64,000 bases of DNA from Marinibacterium anthonyi (GCA_003217735.2 CP031585.1:3893501-3957500); one strand, 5' to 3'. Shown: positions 33,898-44,142, counted from the first letter of the stretch. The notes: generated from the letters alone by a model not told the origin. A program made the numbers and translations.

Positions 33898-34853
33898 AGG
33901 GCGTCTGTCCGCTCGACGATCTGGGCGATCAGGGCGCGAGCGGTCCGGCCCTCGGCCCGGGCGGCCCAGGTCAGCACCAGCCGGTGCGCCAGCGCGTCGC
34001 CCGCCAGCGCATCCACATCCTCGGGCACGGCATGATCGCGCCCGTCCAGCCAGGCCCGCGCCTTGGACGCCGCCGCCAGCGCAAGCGAACCCCGGGGCGA
34101 AACGGCATATTCCACCGCATCGGCCAGGCCCGGGTCGCGCGTGGCCATCACCAGCCGCACGATGTAATCGCGCAGCACCGGCGACAGGTGAACGGCCATC
34201 GCATCCTTGCGCGCCGCAAGAAGCGCGTCGAGCGCGATGCCTTCGACCTGCGGTGCATGCGCAGTCTCGGCCTCGACCAGATCGAGGATCCGACGTTCAT
34301 CCTCGGCCCCCGGCAATTGCAGGGCCACGTGGAACAGGAACCGGTCCAACTGCGCTTCGGGCAGCGGATAGGTGCCTTCGTGTTCGATCGGATTCTGGGT
34401 CGCGACGGCCAGGAACGGGTCGGGCAAGGGGTGGGTTTCCCCGCCCGAGGTCACCTGCCCTTCGGCCATCGCTTCCAGCAGGGCGGATTGCACCTTGGGC
34501 GGCGCGCGATTGATCTCGTCCACCAGGACGATGTTGTGAAAGACAGGGCCGCGGACGAACTCGAACCCCCCGGTATCGGGGCGGAAGACCGCGGTGCCGG
34601 TCAGGTCGGCGGGCATCAGGTCGGGCGTGCACTGGACCCGCGCAAAGGAGCCGTGAACGGACCGCGCCAGCCAGTTCACCGCGCGCGTCTTGGCCAGGCC
34701 CGGCGCGCCTTCGATCAGGACATGTCCGCCCACGAGCGCCGCGATCAGCAGCCGTTCGATCAGCGTCTCATGTCCGATCAGCCCGGCCGCCAGTGACGAC
34801 CGGACCGCGCGGATCCTCTCGCGATGACGGCCCTCGGTATCCTTTGGGCACAT
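33894..34853 (-). CDS. MoxR family AAA+ ATPase
   Basis: 319 residues from the ATG at 34853, chosen because GAGG lies seven bases upstream; an ATG ten codons earlier has no such site. Walker A is GAPGLAKT (49-56), Walker B is in VLVDEINRAPPKVQSALLEAM, and sensor 1 lies in FLAVATQNPIE. MoxR ATPases act as chaperones activating partner complexes, often vWA-domain proteins, and this gene heads the DUF58-DUF4381-BatA-BatB-BatC-BatD run. Confidence 0.9.
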   Translation of the reverse strand: MCPKDTEGRHRERIRAVRSSLAAGLIGHETLIERLLIAALVGGHVLIEGAPGLAKTRAVNWLARSVHGSFARVQCTPDLMPADLTGTAVFRPDTGGFEFVRGPVFHNIVLVDEINRAPPKVQSALLEAMAEGQVTSGGETHPLPDPFLAVATQNPIEHEGTYPLPEAQLDRFLFHVALQLPGAEDERRILDLVEAETAHAPQVEGIALDALLAARKDAMAVHLSPVLRDYIVRLVMATRDPGLADAVEYAVSPRGSLALAAASKARAWLDGRDHAVPEDVDALAGDALAHRLVLTWAARAEGRTARALIAQIVERTDAL

Positions 34854-35003
34854 GACGTTCCTCCCCTCCCCGGGATGCAACAAGGGTATCCGTCAGCCCG
34901 GGCCGACCCAAATACGACTTTGGTCAGGGGCACGGATGGACGCAGCGGTTCGACGCCGTTAGGCTCGGGCCGGAATAAGGCCTAGAATGGGCGAGGGATG
35001 ATT

Positions 35004-35804
35004 ATGAGAAGGGCGCAGCCGCCACGGCGGATCCTGGCCCTGTCAAGCCAGGTGGCCTATGGTCACGTGGGGCTTTCGGCTGCCGTACCGGTCCTGCAGC
35101 AGCTGGGCTGCGCGGTGACGGCGCTGCCCACGATATTGCTGTCGAACCACCCCGGCTGGCCGCATGTGTCGGGACGTCAGGTGCCGGTGACGGAACTGGA
35201 CGCGATGATCGACGCGCTGGATGCCAACGGCTGGCTTTCGACCCACGACACGATCCTCACCGGCTACCTGCCCAGCCCCGACCACGTCGCCCTGGCGGCG
35301 CGGCTGATCGACCGGATGCGCGACCGGGTCGAAGGGCTGCGCGCGGTGGTCGATCCGGTGCTGGGCGATGCGCCCAAGGGGCTTTACATAAACGAGGGCG
35401 CCGCGACGGCGATCCGATCCGACCTGGTGGCGCGTGCCGATGTCCTGACCCCGAATGCGTTCGAGCTGAGCTGGCTCACCGGTCTGCCGACCGACGCGAT
35501 CGTGGCCACCGCCGCCGCCGCCCGAAGCCTGCCCTGCCACGTCCTGACCACCTCTGCCCCGGCTGGCCCGGGCCGGACCGGAGTGCTGGACACAACCCCC
35601 GATACCGCCATACTGGTCGACATGCCCCTTCGTGACAGCGTACCCAACGGAGTGGGAGACGTCTTTTCCGCCCTGGTCGCCGCCGGCGACGAAACCGGCC
35701 AGGCACTGGGACGACTCAAGACCCTGATAGAAGCCAGCCTCGGAGCGGACCATTTGCGGATCGTCGAGGCAGCAGGAGCATGGACCATTGCAGATCCGCT
35801 TTGA
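35004..35804 (+). CDS. pdxY: Pyridoxal kinase
   Basis: 266 residues from the second ATG at 35004, since GAGGG sits at a proper distance from it and directly abuts the first ATG. Family landmarks are ILALSSQVAYGHVGLSAAVP, TGYLPSP, VVDPVLGDAPKGLYI, LTPNAFELSWLTG and the ribokinase-fold catalytic loop PNGVGDVFSALV. It phosphorylates pyridoxal (vitamin B6 salvage). It stands alone, divergent from the MoxR operon; the 246 bp after it contain no gene but a CTGTCC-ACG-GGACAG inverted repeat at 35969-35983. Confidence 0.88.
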   Translation: MRRAQPPRRILALSSQVAYGHVGLSAAVPVLQQLGCAVTALPTILLSNHPGWPHVSGRQVPVTELDAMIDALDANGWLSTHDTILTGYLPSPDHVALAARLIDRMRDRVEGLRAVVDPVLGDAPKGLYINEGAATAIRSDLVARADVLTPNAFELSWLTGLPTDAIVATAAAARSLPCHVLTTSAPAGPGRTGVLDTTPDTAILVDMPLRDSVPNGVGDVFSALVAAGDETGQALGRLKTLIEASLGADHLRIVEAAGAWTIADPL

Positions 35805-36050
35805 CAGCGCCCAATGTTTTCCCTCAGCCGCAGGCAATGTCCCCCGTCCTGCCCGGCCCTGGCGACGCGTCGATGGGCACGCATGCACGAACGTGGCAGA
35901 GTGGACACCCATTTTCGCAGACGGCTATTGTTCGATCACCGAAGCACATCCATACAAGACGTCTGGAACTGTCCACGGGACAGGGGCATCGCGCGGAGAT
36001 TTACACGGGGTGGACAGGACTTGGGGCGCAGCTGGGGAGGATCTTACACC

Positions 36051-36689
36051 ATGTCGCTAGATCAGCATTACACGCCGGATTTCGGCCGCTGGCTCATGCC
36101 GTTGCCCGACACGCTTGCCGAACGGATCCTGGCCGAGACCCGGACGATGCCGATTGCCCGCGGGGCGCTGATCTATGATGTCGGCGATGCGCCCGACGGG
36201 ATCTATCGCATCATCAGCGGCGTGATCTCGGCGCACAGCAGGGATGCCGCGCCGCTGATCGGCCATCTGCTGGGCCCCGGCGCGTGGTTCGGCGAAGGCG
36301 CCGCGCTGACCCGGCTGCCGCGGGTGATGTCGGCCTCGGCCCTGATCGAGACGCGGCTGGGCTTTCTGCCCATCGACACGATCGAGGATATCGGCAACGA
36401 ATTCCCGGAATTCTGGCGCGGCTTGGCCTCGCTTGCCGCCACCAACACGGCGCTGGCCGTGCAGGTCGCGCGCGATCTGATGATCACCCGGCCCGAGGAT
36501 CGGGTGATCGCCGTGCTGCGGCGCCTGGCCGAAAGCCTCGGCCGGTCCGCCGCGATCCCGTTGTCGCAGGAACAGCTTGCGGACATGTGCGTGCTGTCGC
36601 GCGGGGCGGTGTCGCGGATCCTGTCGCGGCTGGAAGGCGCCGGCAAGGTGCGCCGCGGCTATCGCGAGATCTGGTGGCTGGAGGAGTGA
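36051..36689 (+). CDS. Crp/Fnr family transcriptional regulator
   Basis: 212 residues from the ATG at 36051 (GGGGAGG ten bases upstream). The cNMP-binding-like domain (about 20-115) has YDVGDAPDGIYRIISG and LLGPGAWFGEGAA. The C-terminal helix-turn-helix is SQEQLADMCVLSRGAVSRILSRL. It has one cysteine only, so no Fnr-type iron-sulfur cluster. The ligand is unknown. A frame open from 35814 would add an unrelated N-terminus and is not used. A 17-bp tandem repeat begins 4 bp after its stop. Confidence 0.87.
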   Translation: MSLDQHYTPDFGRWLMPLPDTLAERILAETRTMPIARGALIYDVGDAPDGIYRIISGVISAHSRDAAPLIGHLLGPGAWFGEGAALTRLPRVMSASALIETRLGFLPIDTIEDIGNEFPEFWRGLASLAATNTALAVQVARDLMITRPEDRVIAVLRRLAESLGRSAAIPLSQEQLADMCVLSRGAVSRILSRLEGAGKVRRGYREIWWLEE

Positions 36690-36693
36690 TCCT

Positions 36694-36744
36694 CCCTCCC
36701 CGTCCTGCTGCCCTCCCCGTCCTGCTGCCCTCCCCGTCCTGCTG
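36694..36744. repeat. Three exact 17-bp tandem repeats after the Crp/Fnr gene
   Basis: Three identical head-to-tail copies of CCCTCCCCGTCCTGCTG, starting 4 bp after the Crp/Fnr stop codon. Confidence 0.85.
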
Positions 36745-36872
36745 CCCGGCCTTGCCCTGACTGAACACATGTGCCGCATCTGTTCCGTAGCCTGCCTCAC
36801 CTGACCGCGACGAAAGGCTCCCGCCCCCCGCCTCTGCCCGGCTGCGCCGGACCGCGCCGGGCGTTGGGCATG

Positions 36873-37007
36873 GCAGCGCGGCCTTGCAGGCCGCACTGCT
36901 GTCGCCCCCGGTGCCCCCCGCGCCACCGCCCTGCGCCACAAGGCGCAGGGCCACGCCCAACCGCCGGGGGCCGATCGCAGATCGGTCCGCGGTGGGCGGG
37001 AGCGCCC
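36873..37007. other. Run of hairpins upstream of the transglutaminase operon
   Basis: Four consecutive inverted repeats in a 471-bp gap (36690-37160) without genes: GCGGCCT/AGGCCGC flanked by GCAG/CTGC (36873-36899), CCCTGCGCC/GGCGCAGGG (36929-36950), CCGATC/GATCGG (36971-36985) and GGGCG/CGCCC (36994-37007). An RNA from this segment would be highly folded. It could be a compound intergenic repeat or a leader. No ribosome-binding or coding signal lies inside. Confidence 0.5.
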
Positions 37008-37160
37008 GCGCAAGAGACCCCGCCGCAGGTCATCGGCTGGGCGCAGTTGCGGGATCCGGGGCACAGGAGCAGTGCTTCGCGAAACGCGGGGTTTACAAGC
37101 GACGCGGCCTCGCTTCTGGTTAATCTCAACCGTTCCCCCTTCAAAACACAGGGCGCAGAC

Positions 37161-40100
37161 ATGGCGATCAAGGCAAGTATCCGGCACGTCACCCACTACA
37201 AGTACGACCGCCCGGTCACGCTTTCTCCGCAGATCATCCGCCTGCGTCCTGCTCCACACAATCGCACGCGCGTCATCTCGCACACGCTGCGCGTCCTGCC
37301 CGAAAAGCATTTCGTCAATCACCAGCAGGACCCCTACGGCAACTGGCTGGCCCGGTTCGTCTTTCCCGAACCGGTGCTGGAATTCCGCATCGAAGTCGAC
37401 CTCGTCGCGGACATGACGGTCTACAACCCCTTCGACTTCTTCGTCGAGGAAAGCGCCCAGTTCTGGCCCTTCCAATACCCGCTGGACATCGCCGAGGACC
37501 TGTCGATCTACATGACGCCCGAGGAGACCGGCCCCGAGCTGGAGATGTACCTGGACGGCATCCCGCGCGAGAAGGCCAAGACGGTCGATTTCCTCGTGGA
37601 GCTCAATCGCCAGCTCCAGCAGGACATCGACTATATCGTGCGCATGGAGCCGGGCGTGCAGACGCCCGACGAGACCCTGACCATCGGCAAGGGCTCGTGC
37701 CGCGACACGTCCTGGCTGCTGGTCCAGATCCTGCGCCACCTGGGCTTCGCCGCCCGCTTCGTGTCGGGCTACCTGATCCAGCTGAAACCGGATCTGGAAG
37801 CGCTGGACGGTCCTTCGGGGACCGATCACGACTTCACCGACCTGCACGCCTGGTGCGAGGTCTACCTGCCCGGCGCCGGCTGGATCGGCCTGGACCCGAC
37901 CTCGGGCCTGCTGACCGGCGAAAGCCATATCCCGCTGGCCGCAACGCCGCATTACCGCAACGCCGCCCCCATCGTCGGCGGCTATTCGGCCCATCCCGAC
38001 ACGGAAACCGAATTCGACTTCGAGATGACGGTGACCCGGGTCGCCGAACATCCGCGTATCACCAAGCCGTTCTCGGACGAAAGCTGGGAGGCGCTGGATG
38101 CGCTTGGCCGCAAGGTCGACAGCTACATGGCCGACGAGGACATGCGCCTGACCATGGGGGGCGAGCCGACCTTCGTGTCGATCGACGATTTCCAGAGCGC
38201 CGAGTGGAACACCGCCGCCGTGGGTCCGATGAAACGGGGCATGGCCGACGACCTGATCCGCCGCCTGCGCGACCGCTTCGCGCCCGGCGGGTTGCTGCAT
38301 TACGGTCAGGGCAAATGGTATCCCGGCGAGACGCTGCCGCGCTGGACCTTCTCGCTGTACTGGCGGCGCGACGGCGTGCCGATCTGGAAAGACAGCGAAA
38401 TGGTCGCCCGCGAAGACACCAAGACCGGCGTCACCGCCGCCAAGGCGGGGCTGTTCCTGAAAACCTTCGCCGACCAGCTGGGGCTGGACCCCGGCTTTGT
38501 GCAGCCCGCCTTCGAAGACCCGGTCGAATGGATCCTGAAGGAAGCCGAACTGCCCGCCAACGTCACGCCCGAGGACCCCAAGCTGAAGGACCCCGAGGCA
38601 CGCGCGCGCATCGCCAAGGTCTTCGCGCGCGGCCTGACCGAACCGGCGGGCTTCGTGCTGCCGATCCAGCGCTGGCAGGCCAAGGCAAAGGCGCAACGCT
38701 GGCGGTCGGAACTGTGGCGCCCCCGGCGCGGCCACCTGTTCCTGACCCCCGGCGACAGCCCGGTGGGCTTCCGCCTGCCGCTGGGCTCGCTGCCCTACAT
38801 CCCGCCCAACGCCTACCCCTACACCTACCCCACCGACCCCACGGTCGAACGCGGCGACCTGCCCGATTACCTGTCGGAAATCGAGAAGCAGAAGGCCGAC
38901 ATCCTCGAAACCCTCGCCCGCATCGCGCAGGAAGAGGCCGACACCCTGCCCGGCGTGACCCCGGGCCGCGAACAGCCCAGCGAGAAAGGCCAGGACAACG
39001 GCGAACGCCAGGACTTCAACCGCCAGAAGCTGATGCCCGAAGATGGTCGCGACCCTGCCGGCGGCGCCGTGCGCACCGCCATCGCGGTGGAACCGCGCGA
39101 CGGGCGGTTGTGCGTCTTCATGCCCCCGGTCGAGGCGCTGGAGGATTACCTGGAAATCCTTGCCCGCGTCGAGGCGACCGCCAAGGCGCTTGACCTGCCT
39201 GTCCACGTCGAAGGCTATACGCCGCCCCACGATCCGCGCCTGAACGTCATCCGCGTGGCCCCCGATCCGGGCGTGATCGAGGTCAACATCCACCCCGCCT
39301 ACACCTGGCAGGATTGCGTCGAGATCACCAACACGGTCTACGAGGAAGCCCGCCTGTGCCGCCTGGGCGCCGACAAGTTCATGATCGACGGCCGACACAC
39401 CGGAACGGGCGGCGGCAACCACGTGGTGGTGGGCGGCGAAACCCCCAATGACTCGCCCTTCCTGCGCCGGCCCGACCTGATGCGGTCGATGATCCTGTTC
39501 TGGCTGCGCCACCCCTCGCTCAGCTACCTCTTCTCGGGCACCTTCATCGGCCCCACGTCGCAGGCCCCCCGGATCGACGAGGCCCGCCACGACACGTTGT
39601 ATGAACTCGAAATCGCGCTGTCCCAGATCCCCGATCCACACGAGGGCTGGCCGCCGCAGCCCTGGCTGGTGGACCGGCTGCTGCGCAACATCCTGATCGA
39701 CGTCACCGGCAACACCCACCGGGCCGAGATCTGCATCGACAAGATGTTCTCGCCCGATGGTCCCACCGGCCGCCTGGGCCTGGTCGAATTCCGCGGCTTC
39801 GAGATGCCCCCCGACGCCAAGATGAGCCTTGCCCAGCAGGTGCTGATCCGCGCGCTGCTGGCGCGGTTCTGGAAGGACCCGATCAAGGGCAAGCCGGTGC
39901 GCTGGGGCACCACGCTGCATGACCGGTTCATGCTGCCCCATTTCCTGTGGGAAGACTTCATGGACGTGCTGCGCGACCTTGGCGACCACGGCTTCGACAT
40001 GCGCCCCGACTGGTACGAGGCCCAGGCCGAGTTCCGGTTCCCCTTTGCCGGCGAGGTCGAATACGAAGGCGCCCACCTGGAACTGCGCCAGGCGCTGGAA

Positions 40101-40586
40101 CCCTGGCACGTGCTGGGCGAACGCGGCGCCATCGGGGGCACGGTGCGCTATACCGACAGTTCCGTCGAACGCATGCAGGTCAAGCTGACCACGCTGGAAC
40201 CGGACCGCTATATCGTCACCTGCAACCAGCGCGCGGTGCCGATGACGGCATCGGGCACTTCGGGGACCACCGTGGGCGGCGTGCGCTTCAAGGCCTGGCA
40301 ACCGGCCGAGGCGCTGCACCCGGTGCTGCCGGTCAACGCGCCGCTGGTGTTCGACATCTTCGACACCTGGACGGGCCGGGCCATCGGCGGCTGCACCTAT
40401 CACGTGGCCCATCCGGGCGGGCGCAACTACGACACCTTCCCGGTCAACACGAACGAGGCCGACGCCCGCAGGCTTGCACGCTTCGAAAAGTTCGGGCACA
40501 CGCCCGGAAGCTATTGGCCCGCGACCGAGCGCCCCCATCCGGAATTCCCCATGACACTGGACCTGCGCCGCGCACCTGGGCTTTGA
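37161..40586 (+). CDS. Transglutaminase-like protein with DUF2126 domain
   Basis: 1141 residues. The N-terminal half of the first 300 residues is a bacterial transglutaminase N-domain plus papain-like core with the catalytic triad C180 ([10 protein letters not shown]), H229 ([10 protein letters not shown]) and D245 (GLDPTSG). The remaining 800 residues are DUF2126, with [43 protein letters not shown] and [20 protein letters not shown]. The length is normal for this fusion. It is the first of three genes in one direction with the ATP-grasp/alpha-E gene and a second transglutaminase. Such clusters are predicted to make or attach peptides; no reaction is proven. Confidence 0.9.
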   Translation: MAIKASIRHVTHYKYDRPVTLSPQIIRLRPAPHNRTRVISHTLRVLPEKHFVNHQQDPYGNWLARFVFPEPVLEFRIEVDLVADMTVYNPFDFFVEESAQFWPFQYPLDIAEDLSIYMTPEETGPELEMYLDGIPREKAKTVDFLVELNRQLQQDIDYIVRMEPGVQTPDETLTIGKGSCRDTSWLLVQILRHLGFAARFVSGYLIQLKPDLEALDGPSGTDHDFTDLHAWCEVYLPGAGWIGLDPTSGLLTGESHIPLAATPHYRNAAPIVGGYSAHPDTETEFDFEMTVTRVAEHPRITKPFSDESWEALDALGRKVDSYMADEDMRLTMGGEPTFVSIDDFQSAEWNTAAVGPMKRGMADDLIRRLRDRFAPGGLLHYGQGKWYPGETLPRWTFSLYWRRDGVPIWKDSEMVAREDTKTGVTAAKAGLFLKTFADQLGLDPGFVQPAFEDPVEWILKEAELPANVTPEDPKLKDPEARARIAKVFARGLTEPAGFVLPIQRWQAKAKAQRWRSELWRPRRGHLFLTPGDSPVGFRLPLGSLPYIPPNAYPYTYPTDPTVERGDLPDYLSEIEKQKADILETLARIAQEEADTLPGVTPGREQPSEKGQDNGERQDFNRQKLMPEDGRDPAGGAVRTAIAVEPRDGRLCVFMPPVEALEDYLEILARVEATAKALDLPVHVEGYTPPHDPRLNVIRVAPDPGVIEVNIHPAYTWQDCVEITNTVYEEARLCRLGADKFMIDGRHTGTGGGNHVVVGGETPNDSPFLRRPDLMRSMILFWLRHPSLSYLFSGTFIGPTSQAPRIDEARHDTLYELEIALSQIPDPHEGWPPQPWLVDRLLRNILIDVTGNTHRAEICIDKMFSPDGPTGRLGLVEFRGFEMPPDAKMSLAQQVLIRALLARFWKDPIKGKPVRWGTTLHDRFMLPHFLWEDFMDVLRDLGDHGFDMRPDWYEAQAEFRFPFAGEVEYEGAHLELRQALEPWHVLGERGAIGGTVRYTDSSVERMQVKLTTLEPDRYIVTCNQRAVPMTASGTSGTTVGGVRFKAWQPAEALHPVLPVNAPLVFDIFDTWTGRAIGGCTYHVAHPGGRNYDTFPVNTNEADARRLARFEKFGHTPGSYWPATERPHPEFPMTLDLRRAPGL

Positions 40587-40646
40587 TGACCGGAATCGGT
40601 CCCTGCTCCGGGGGCCGGCCCGACCCTGTGGACAGGAAACACGATC

Positions 40647-43046
40647 GTGAGAAAGTGGCGGCCGGACGGCCGCAGACGCACATTCGGCCTTGTTGAAGGC
40701 TATGAGCCGCCGGAGGGCGTCGCCGACGAGCTGTTGAAGCCCGACGGGTCGCTGCGGCCTGTCTGGACCCCGCTGATCAATCACCTGTCGCAATTGCCGC
40801 CCGACGCGCTGGCCCAGCGGTTCGCCCGCGGCGACCAGTACCTGCGCGACGCCGGTGTCTATTACCGCCAGTATTCCGACACCGGATCGACCGAACGGGC
40901 CTGGCCGCTCAGCCACATGCCGGTGGTGATCGGCCAGGACGAATGGACCGAACTGGCCGAAGGCATCGCCCAGCGGGCCAACCTGCTGGAAGACGTCATC
41001 GCCGATCTGTATGGCGAGGCGAAGCTGGTCAAATCCGGCGCCATCCCCGCCCAGCTGGTCGCGCAGAACCCCGAATGGCTGCGCCCCATCGTCGGGATCA
41101 GGCCGCAATCTGGGCATTTCCTGCATTTCGTCGCGTTCGAACTGGGCCGGTCCCCCGATGGCAGCTGGTTCGTGCTGGGCGACCGGACGCAGGCGCCTTC
41201 GGGGGCCGGTTTCGCGCTGGAAAACCGGATGGCCACGGCGCGGGTGTTCCACGATTATTACCCAAAGGCCCATATCGAACGGCTGGCCGGTTTCTTCCAG
41301 CTGTTCCGCTCGGCCCTGAACGACCAGCGCCACGACGCCGAAGGCCGCGTCGCGATCCTGACGCCGGGCCAGAACACCGACACCTATTTCGAACATTCCT
41401 ACATCGCCCGCTACCTGGGTGTGATGCTGCTGGAATGCGAGGATCTGAAGGTCATCGACGGCCGCCTGATGGTGCGCACGATCAACGGGCTGGAGTCCGT
41501 CAGCGTGCTGTGGCGGCGCCTGGACAGCCGCTTTGCCGATCCGCTGGAACTGGACGAAGACAGCGCCCTGGGCACGCCCGGCATGGTGGGCGCCCTGCGC
41601 AGCGGTGCCGTGAGCATGCTGAACTGCCTCGGATCCGGCGTGCTGGAGGCGCGCGCGCTGATGGCCTTCCTGCCGCGAATCTGCCGGGAGCTGACGGGCC
41701 AGGAACTGAAGCTGCCCAATATCGCCACCTGGTGGTGCGGCCAGGACAGCGAACGCCAGTACGTGCGCGAGAACCTTGAACGGATGATGATCGGCCCGGC
41801 GCTTTCGACCAAGCTGCCCTTCGACATCGATGCCTCCACCGCATTGGGCGGCAAGTTCCGCAGCGCGGCGCAGGTCCCGATCGGCGACTGGCTGGAAACC
41901 GAAGGATCGCGGCTGGTGGGCCAGGAAGCGGTGACGCTGTCGACCACCCCCGCCCTGATCGACGGCAAGCTGGTGCCGCGCCCCGTCATCGTCCGTGTCT
42001 TCGCCGCCCGCACGCGCGACGGCTGGACCGTGATGCCGGGCGGCTACGCCCGCATCGGGCGCACCGAAGACCCCACCGCGCTGGCCATGCAGGACGGCGG
42101 ATCGGTCGCCGATGTCTGGGTCGTCTCCGAAACCGAGGTCGAACGCCCCACGCTTGCCGATACCGACGCCACGCCGTTCGTCCGCCGCCTGCCCGGCCGC
42201 CTGCCGGCGCGCGCCGCCGACAACCTCTTCTGGCTGGGCCGCTACGTCGAACGCGCCGATTTCGCCCTGCGCCTGCTGCGTGCCTACCACCTGCGCCATA
42301 CCGAGGCCGGCCCCGTCGCCACGCCGCTGCTGACACGGGTCGAACCCTTCATCCAGCGCCTCGGCCACCCGGTCGACACGGCCATCCCCGACAGCCTGAT
42401 CGACCTCTTCGAGCAGGCCCGAAACTGCGCCACCAAGGTGCGCGACCGGTTCTCGACCGACGGCTGGACGGCGCTGGACGAACTGGCCGAAACCGCGCGC
42501 GCGCTCAGCGACGAGGGCACGATCGAAGTCGACGCCAGCCGCCAGCTCAGCCAGTTGCTGCGCCAGCTCGCCGGGTTCACGGGCCTGGTCTATGACAACA
42601 TGTTCCGCTTCGCGGGCTGGCGGTTCCTGGCCATGGGACGGGCTTTGGAACGGGCGTCGCTGATGACCACGCTGCTGACCGAATTCTCGGATAAAGACGC
42701 CCCGCCAGGCAGTTACGACCTGGCGATCGAGGTCGGCGACAGCGTGATGACCCACCGCCGCCGTTATTCGGTGGACGTCACCCGAAACACCGTGGTGGAC
42801 CTTCTGGCGCTGGATACGGACAACCCGCGGTCGGTGATCTTCCAGATCAGCCAGCTGCACGAACAACAGGCCCAGATCCACCCCCAGGACGGGCACAACA
42901 TGTCCGAGGCCGCGCGCCTGATCCTCAAGCTGGAAACCCGACTGGCAGTGTCCACGCCCGAAGCCGTGACCACCCGGCATTTCCACGAGATGCAGGCCGA
43001 GATCCACGGGATCTCGGACGCGCTCAGCCAGCTGTACTTCGACTGA
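40647..43046 (+). CDS. Circularly permuted ATP-grasp protein fused to alpha-E domain
   Basis: 799 residues from a GTG start (AGGAAA about eight bases upstream). The N-terminal 470 residues are a circularly permuted ATP-grasp type 2 domain: DVIADLYGEAKLVKSG, HFVAFELGRSPDGSWFVLGD, RTQAPSGAGFALENR and VSVLWRRLDSRFADPLEL. From about residue 500 follows the helical alpha-E domain with NLFWLGRYVERADF, WRFLAMGRALERASLM and SVIFQISQLHEQ. ATP-grasp domains of this class are predicted carboxylate-amine ligases. In many genomes the two halves are separate genes; here they are fused. It lies 60 bp after the DUF2126 gene and 11 bp before the second transglutaminase. Confidence 0.9.
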   Translation: MRKWRPDGRRRTFGLVEGYEPPEGVADELLKPDGSLRPVWTPLINHLSQLPPDALAQRFARGDQYLRDAGVYYRQYSDTGSTERAWPLSHMPVVIGQDEWTELAEGIAQRANLLEDVIADLYGEAKLVKSGAIPAQLVAQNPEWLRPIVGIRPQSGHFLHFVAFELGRSPDGSWFVLGDRTQAPSGAGFALENRMATARVFHDYYPKAHIERLAGFFQLFRSALNDQRHDAEGRVAILTPGQNTDTYFEHSYIARYLGVMLLECEDLKVIDGRLMVRTINGLESVSVLWRRLDSRFADPLELDEDSALGTPGMVGALRSGAVSMLNCLGSGVLEARALMAFLPRICRELTGQELKLPNIATWWCGQDSERQYVRENLERMMIGPALSTKLPFDIDASTALGGKFRSAAQVPIGDWLETEGSRLVGQEAVTLSTTPALIDGKLVPRPVIVRVFAARTRDGWTVMPGGYARIGRTEDPTALAMQDGGSVADVWVVSETEVERPTLADTDATPFVRRLPGRLPARAADNLFWLGRYVERADFALRLLRAYHLRHTEAGPVATPLLTRVEPFIQRLGHPVDTAIPDSLIDLFEQARNCATKVRDRFSTDGWTALDELAETARALSDEGTIEVDASRQLSQLLRQLAGFTGLVYDNMFRFAGWRFLAMGRALERASLMTTLLTEFSDKDAPPGSYDLAIEVGDSVMTHRRRYSVDVTRNTVVDLLALDTDNPRSVIFQISQLHEQQAQIHPQDGHNMSEAARLILKLETRLAVSTPEAVTTRHFHEMQAEIHGISDALSQLYFD

Positions 43047-43057
43047 GGCGGGATCAG

Positions 43058-43939
43058 ATGAGCGTCCTCTACGACATCCGCCTGACGATCCGCTACAGCT
43101 ACCAAAGCCCGGCCGGCGCCAACCGCACGGTGCTGCGGATGCAGCCGTTGACGGGACCGGATCAGCGTCTGGTGTCGGGCCATGTTTCCATCGACCCCCA
43201 ACCGGACTTTCGCGACGACGGACAGGATTTCTTCGGCAACGCCCGCACCGAGGTCGCCTACGACGGGCAGCTCAGCGAATATGCCTTCCGCTTCGCCGGT
43301 CGCGTCGAACGCAGCTTTGATCCCGGAGAGTTCGATTTCTCCTGCCCGCTCGACAACTTGCCCCGCGAGGTGGCGGAAGTCCAATCGCTGGTCCCGGCCT
43401 CGCCGCACCATTTCCTGGGCACCTCGCCCCGGATCCGCCACTGTCCCGACATCGCGGCCTTCACCCGCGCGCTGATCGTCCCGGGGCTGACCACGCTCGA
43501 AGCGGTGACCCGGGTGTCCGCCGCGCTCCACCACGAGATCGCCTTTGATCCGACGGCAACGGATGTCACCACCTCTCCGGCCGAGGCGTTCCAGGCGCGG
43601 CGCGGAGTCTGCCAGGATATCAGCCACATCATGATCACGGCGCTCAGATCCCTGGGGATTCCAGCGGGTTACGTGTCAGGCTTCCTGCGCACCGAACCGC
43701 CCGAGGGCGAAGCGCGGCTGGAAGGGGCGGATGCGATGCACGCCTGGGTGCGCGCCTGGTGCGGCACGGAAATGGGGTGGGTCGAGATCGATCCGACCAA
43801 CGACATGCGCGTGGCCGAGGACCATATCAGCGTCGCCGTCGGGCGGGATTATTCGGATGTGGCGCCGGTGAAGGGCTCGCTGAGGACGGCCGGGCTGCAC
43901 ATGACCAGCCACAGCGTGGACGTGGTGCCGGTGGACTGA
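43058..43939 (+). CDS. Transglutaminase-like protein (single domain)
   Basis: 293 residues: an N-terminal beta domain (DIRLTIRYSYQSPAGANRTVLRMQP) and a papain-like core with triad C185 (RRGVCQDISH), H228 (DAMHAWVRAWCG) and D245 (WVEIDPTND). It is a paralogue of the first 300 residues of the gene at 37161, but lacks DUF2126. It probably acts as a peptidase or amide-transfer enzyme with the upstream ATP-grasp protein; that link is inferred from operon position and from published genomic-context predictions. Confidence 0.9.
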   Translation: MSVLYDIRLTIRYSYQSPAGANRTVLRMQPLTGPDQRLVSGHVSIDPQPDFRDDGQDFFGNARTEVAYDGQLSEYAFRFAGRVERSFDPGEFDFSCPLDNLPREVAEVQSLVPASPHHFLGTSPRIRHCPDIAAFTRALIVPGLTTLEAVTRVSAALHHEIAFDPTATDVTTSPAEAFQARRGVCQDISHIMITALRSLGIPAGYVSGFLRTEPPEGEARLEGADAMHAWVRAWCGTEMGWVEIDPTNDMRVAEDHISVAVGRDYSDVAPVKGSLRTAGLHMTSHSVDVVPVD

Positions 43940-43941
43940 TC

Positions 43942-44003
43942 GGGGGCGCTGCCCCCGTCCTCCGTTGGAGGACTCCCCCGAGGGTATTTGGACCAAGAAG
44001 AAG
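43942..44003 (+). repeat. Terminator-like intergenic repeat, copy 3 (type 1, with double hairpin)
   Basis: Two hairpins, GGGGGC/GCCCCC (43942-43956) and GTCCTCC/GGAGGAC (43957-43973), are followed by GGTATTTGGACCAAGAAGAA. It lies 3 bp after the transglutaminase stop and could terminate its transcript. Confidence 0.75.
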
Positions 44004-44073
44004 ATATTGGCCGTTTTGCACAAAACGCGCCACGCGGTTTGTCCATTTTGTACCGATGGTCAGGGGCGCCAAC

Positions 44074-44102
44074 TGCTGCTTCTTTCTCTTTCCAAATACC
44101 CC
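44074..44102 (-). repeat. Terminator-like intergenic repeat, copy 4 (type 2)
   Basis: On the minus strand: GGGGTATTTGGAAAGAGAAA then GAAGCAGCAG. It serves the convergent minus-strand cyclase gene, mirroring copy 3 on the other strand. Confidence 0.7.
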
Positions 44103-44142
44103 TGTCCTGCCCCCTCCGCCCCGCGCGACGTCCGGCAAGGGA

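Noticed and set aside
36057-43007. A 2316-codon open frame on the minus strand across the transglutaminase and ATP-grasp genes
   Set aside because: It is antisense to three well-supported genes with intact motifs. Very long antisense frames are common in high-GC DNA where stop codons are rare.
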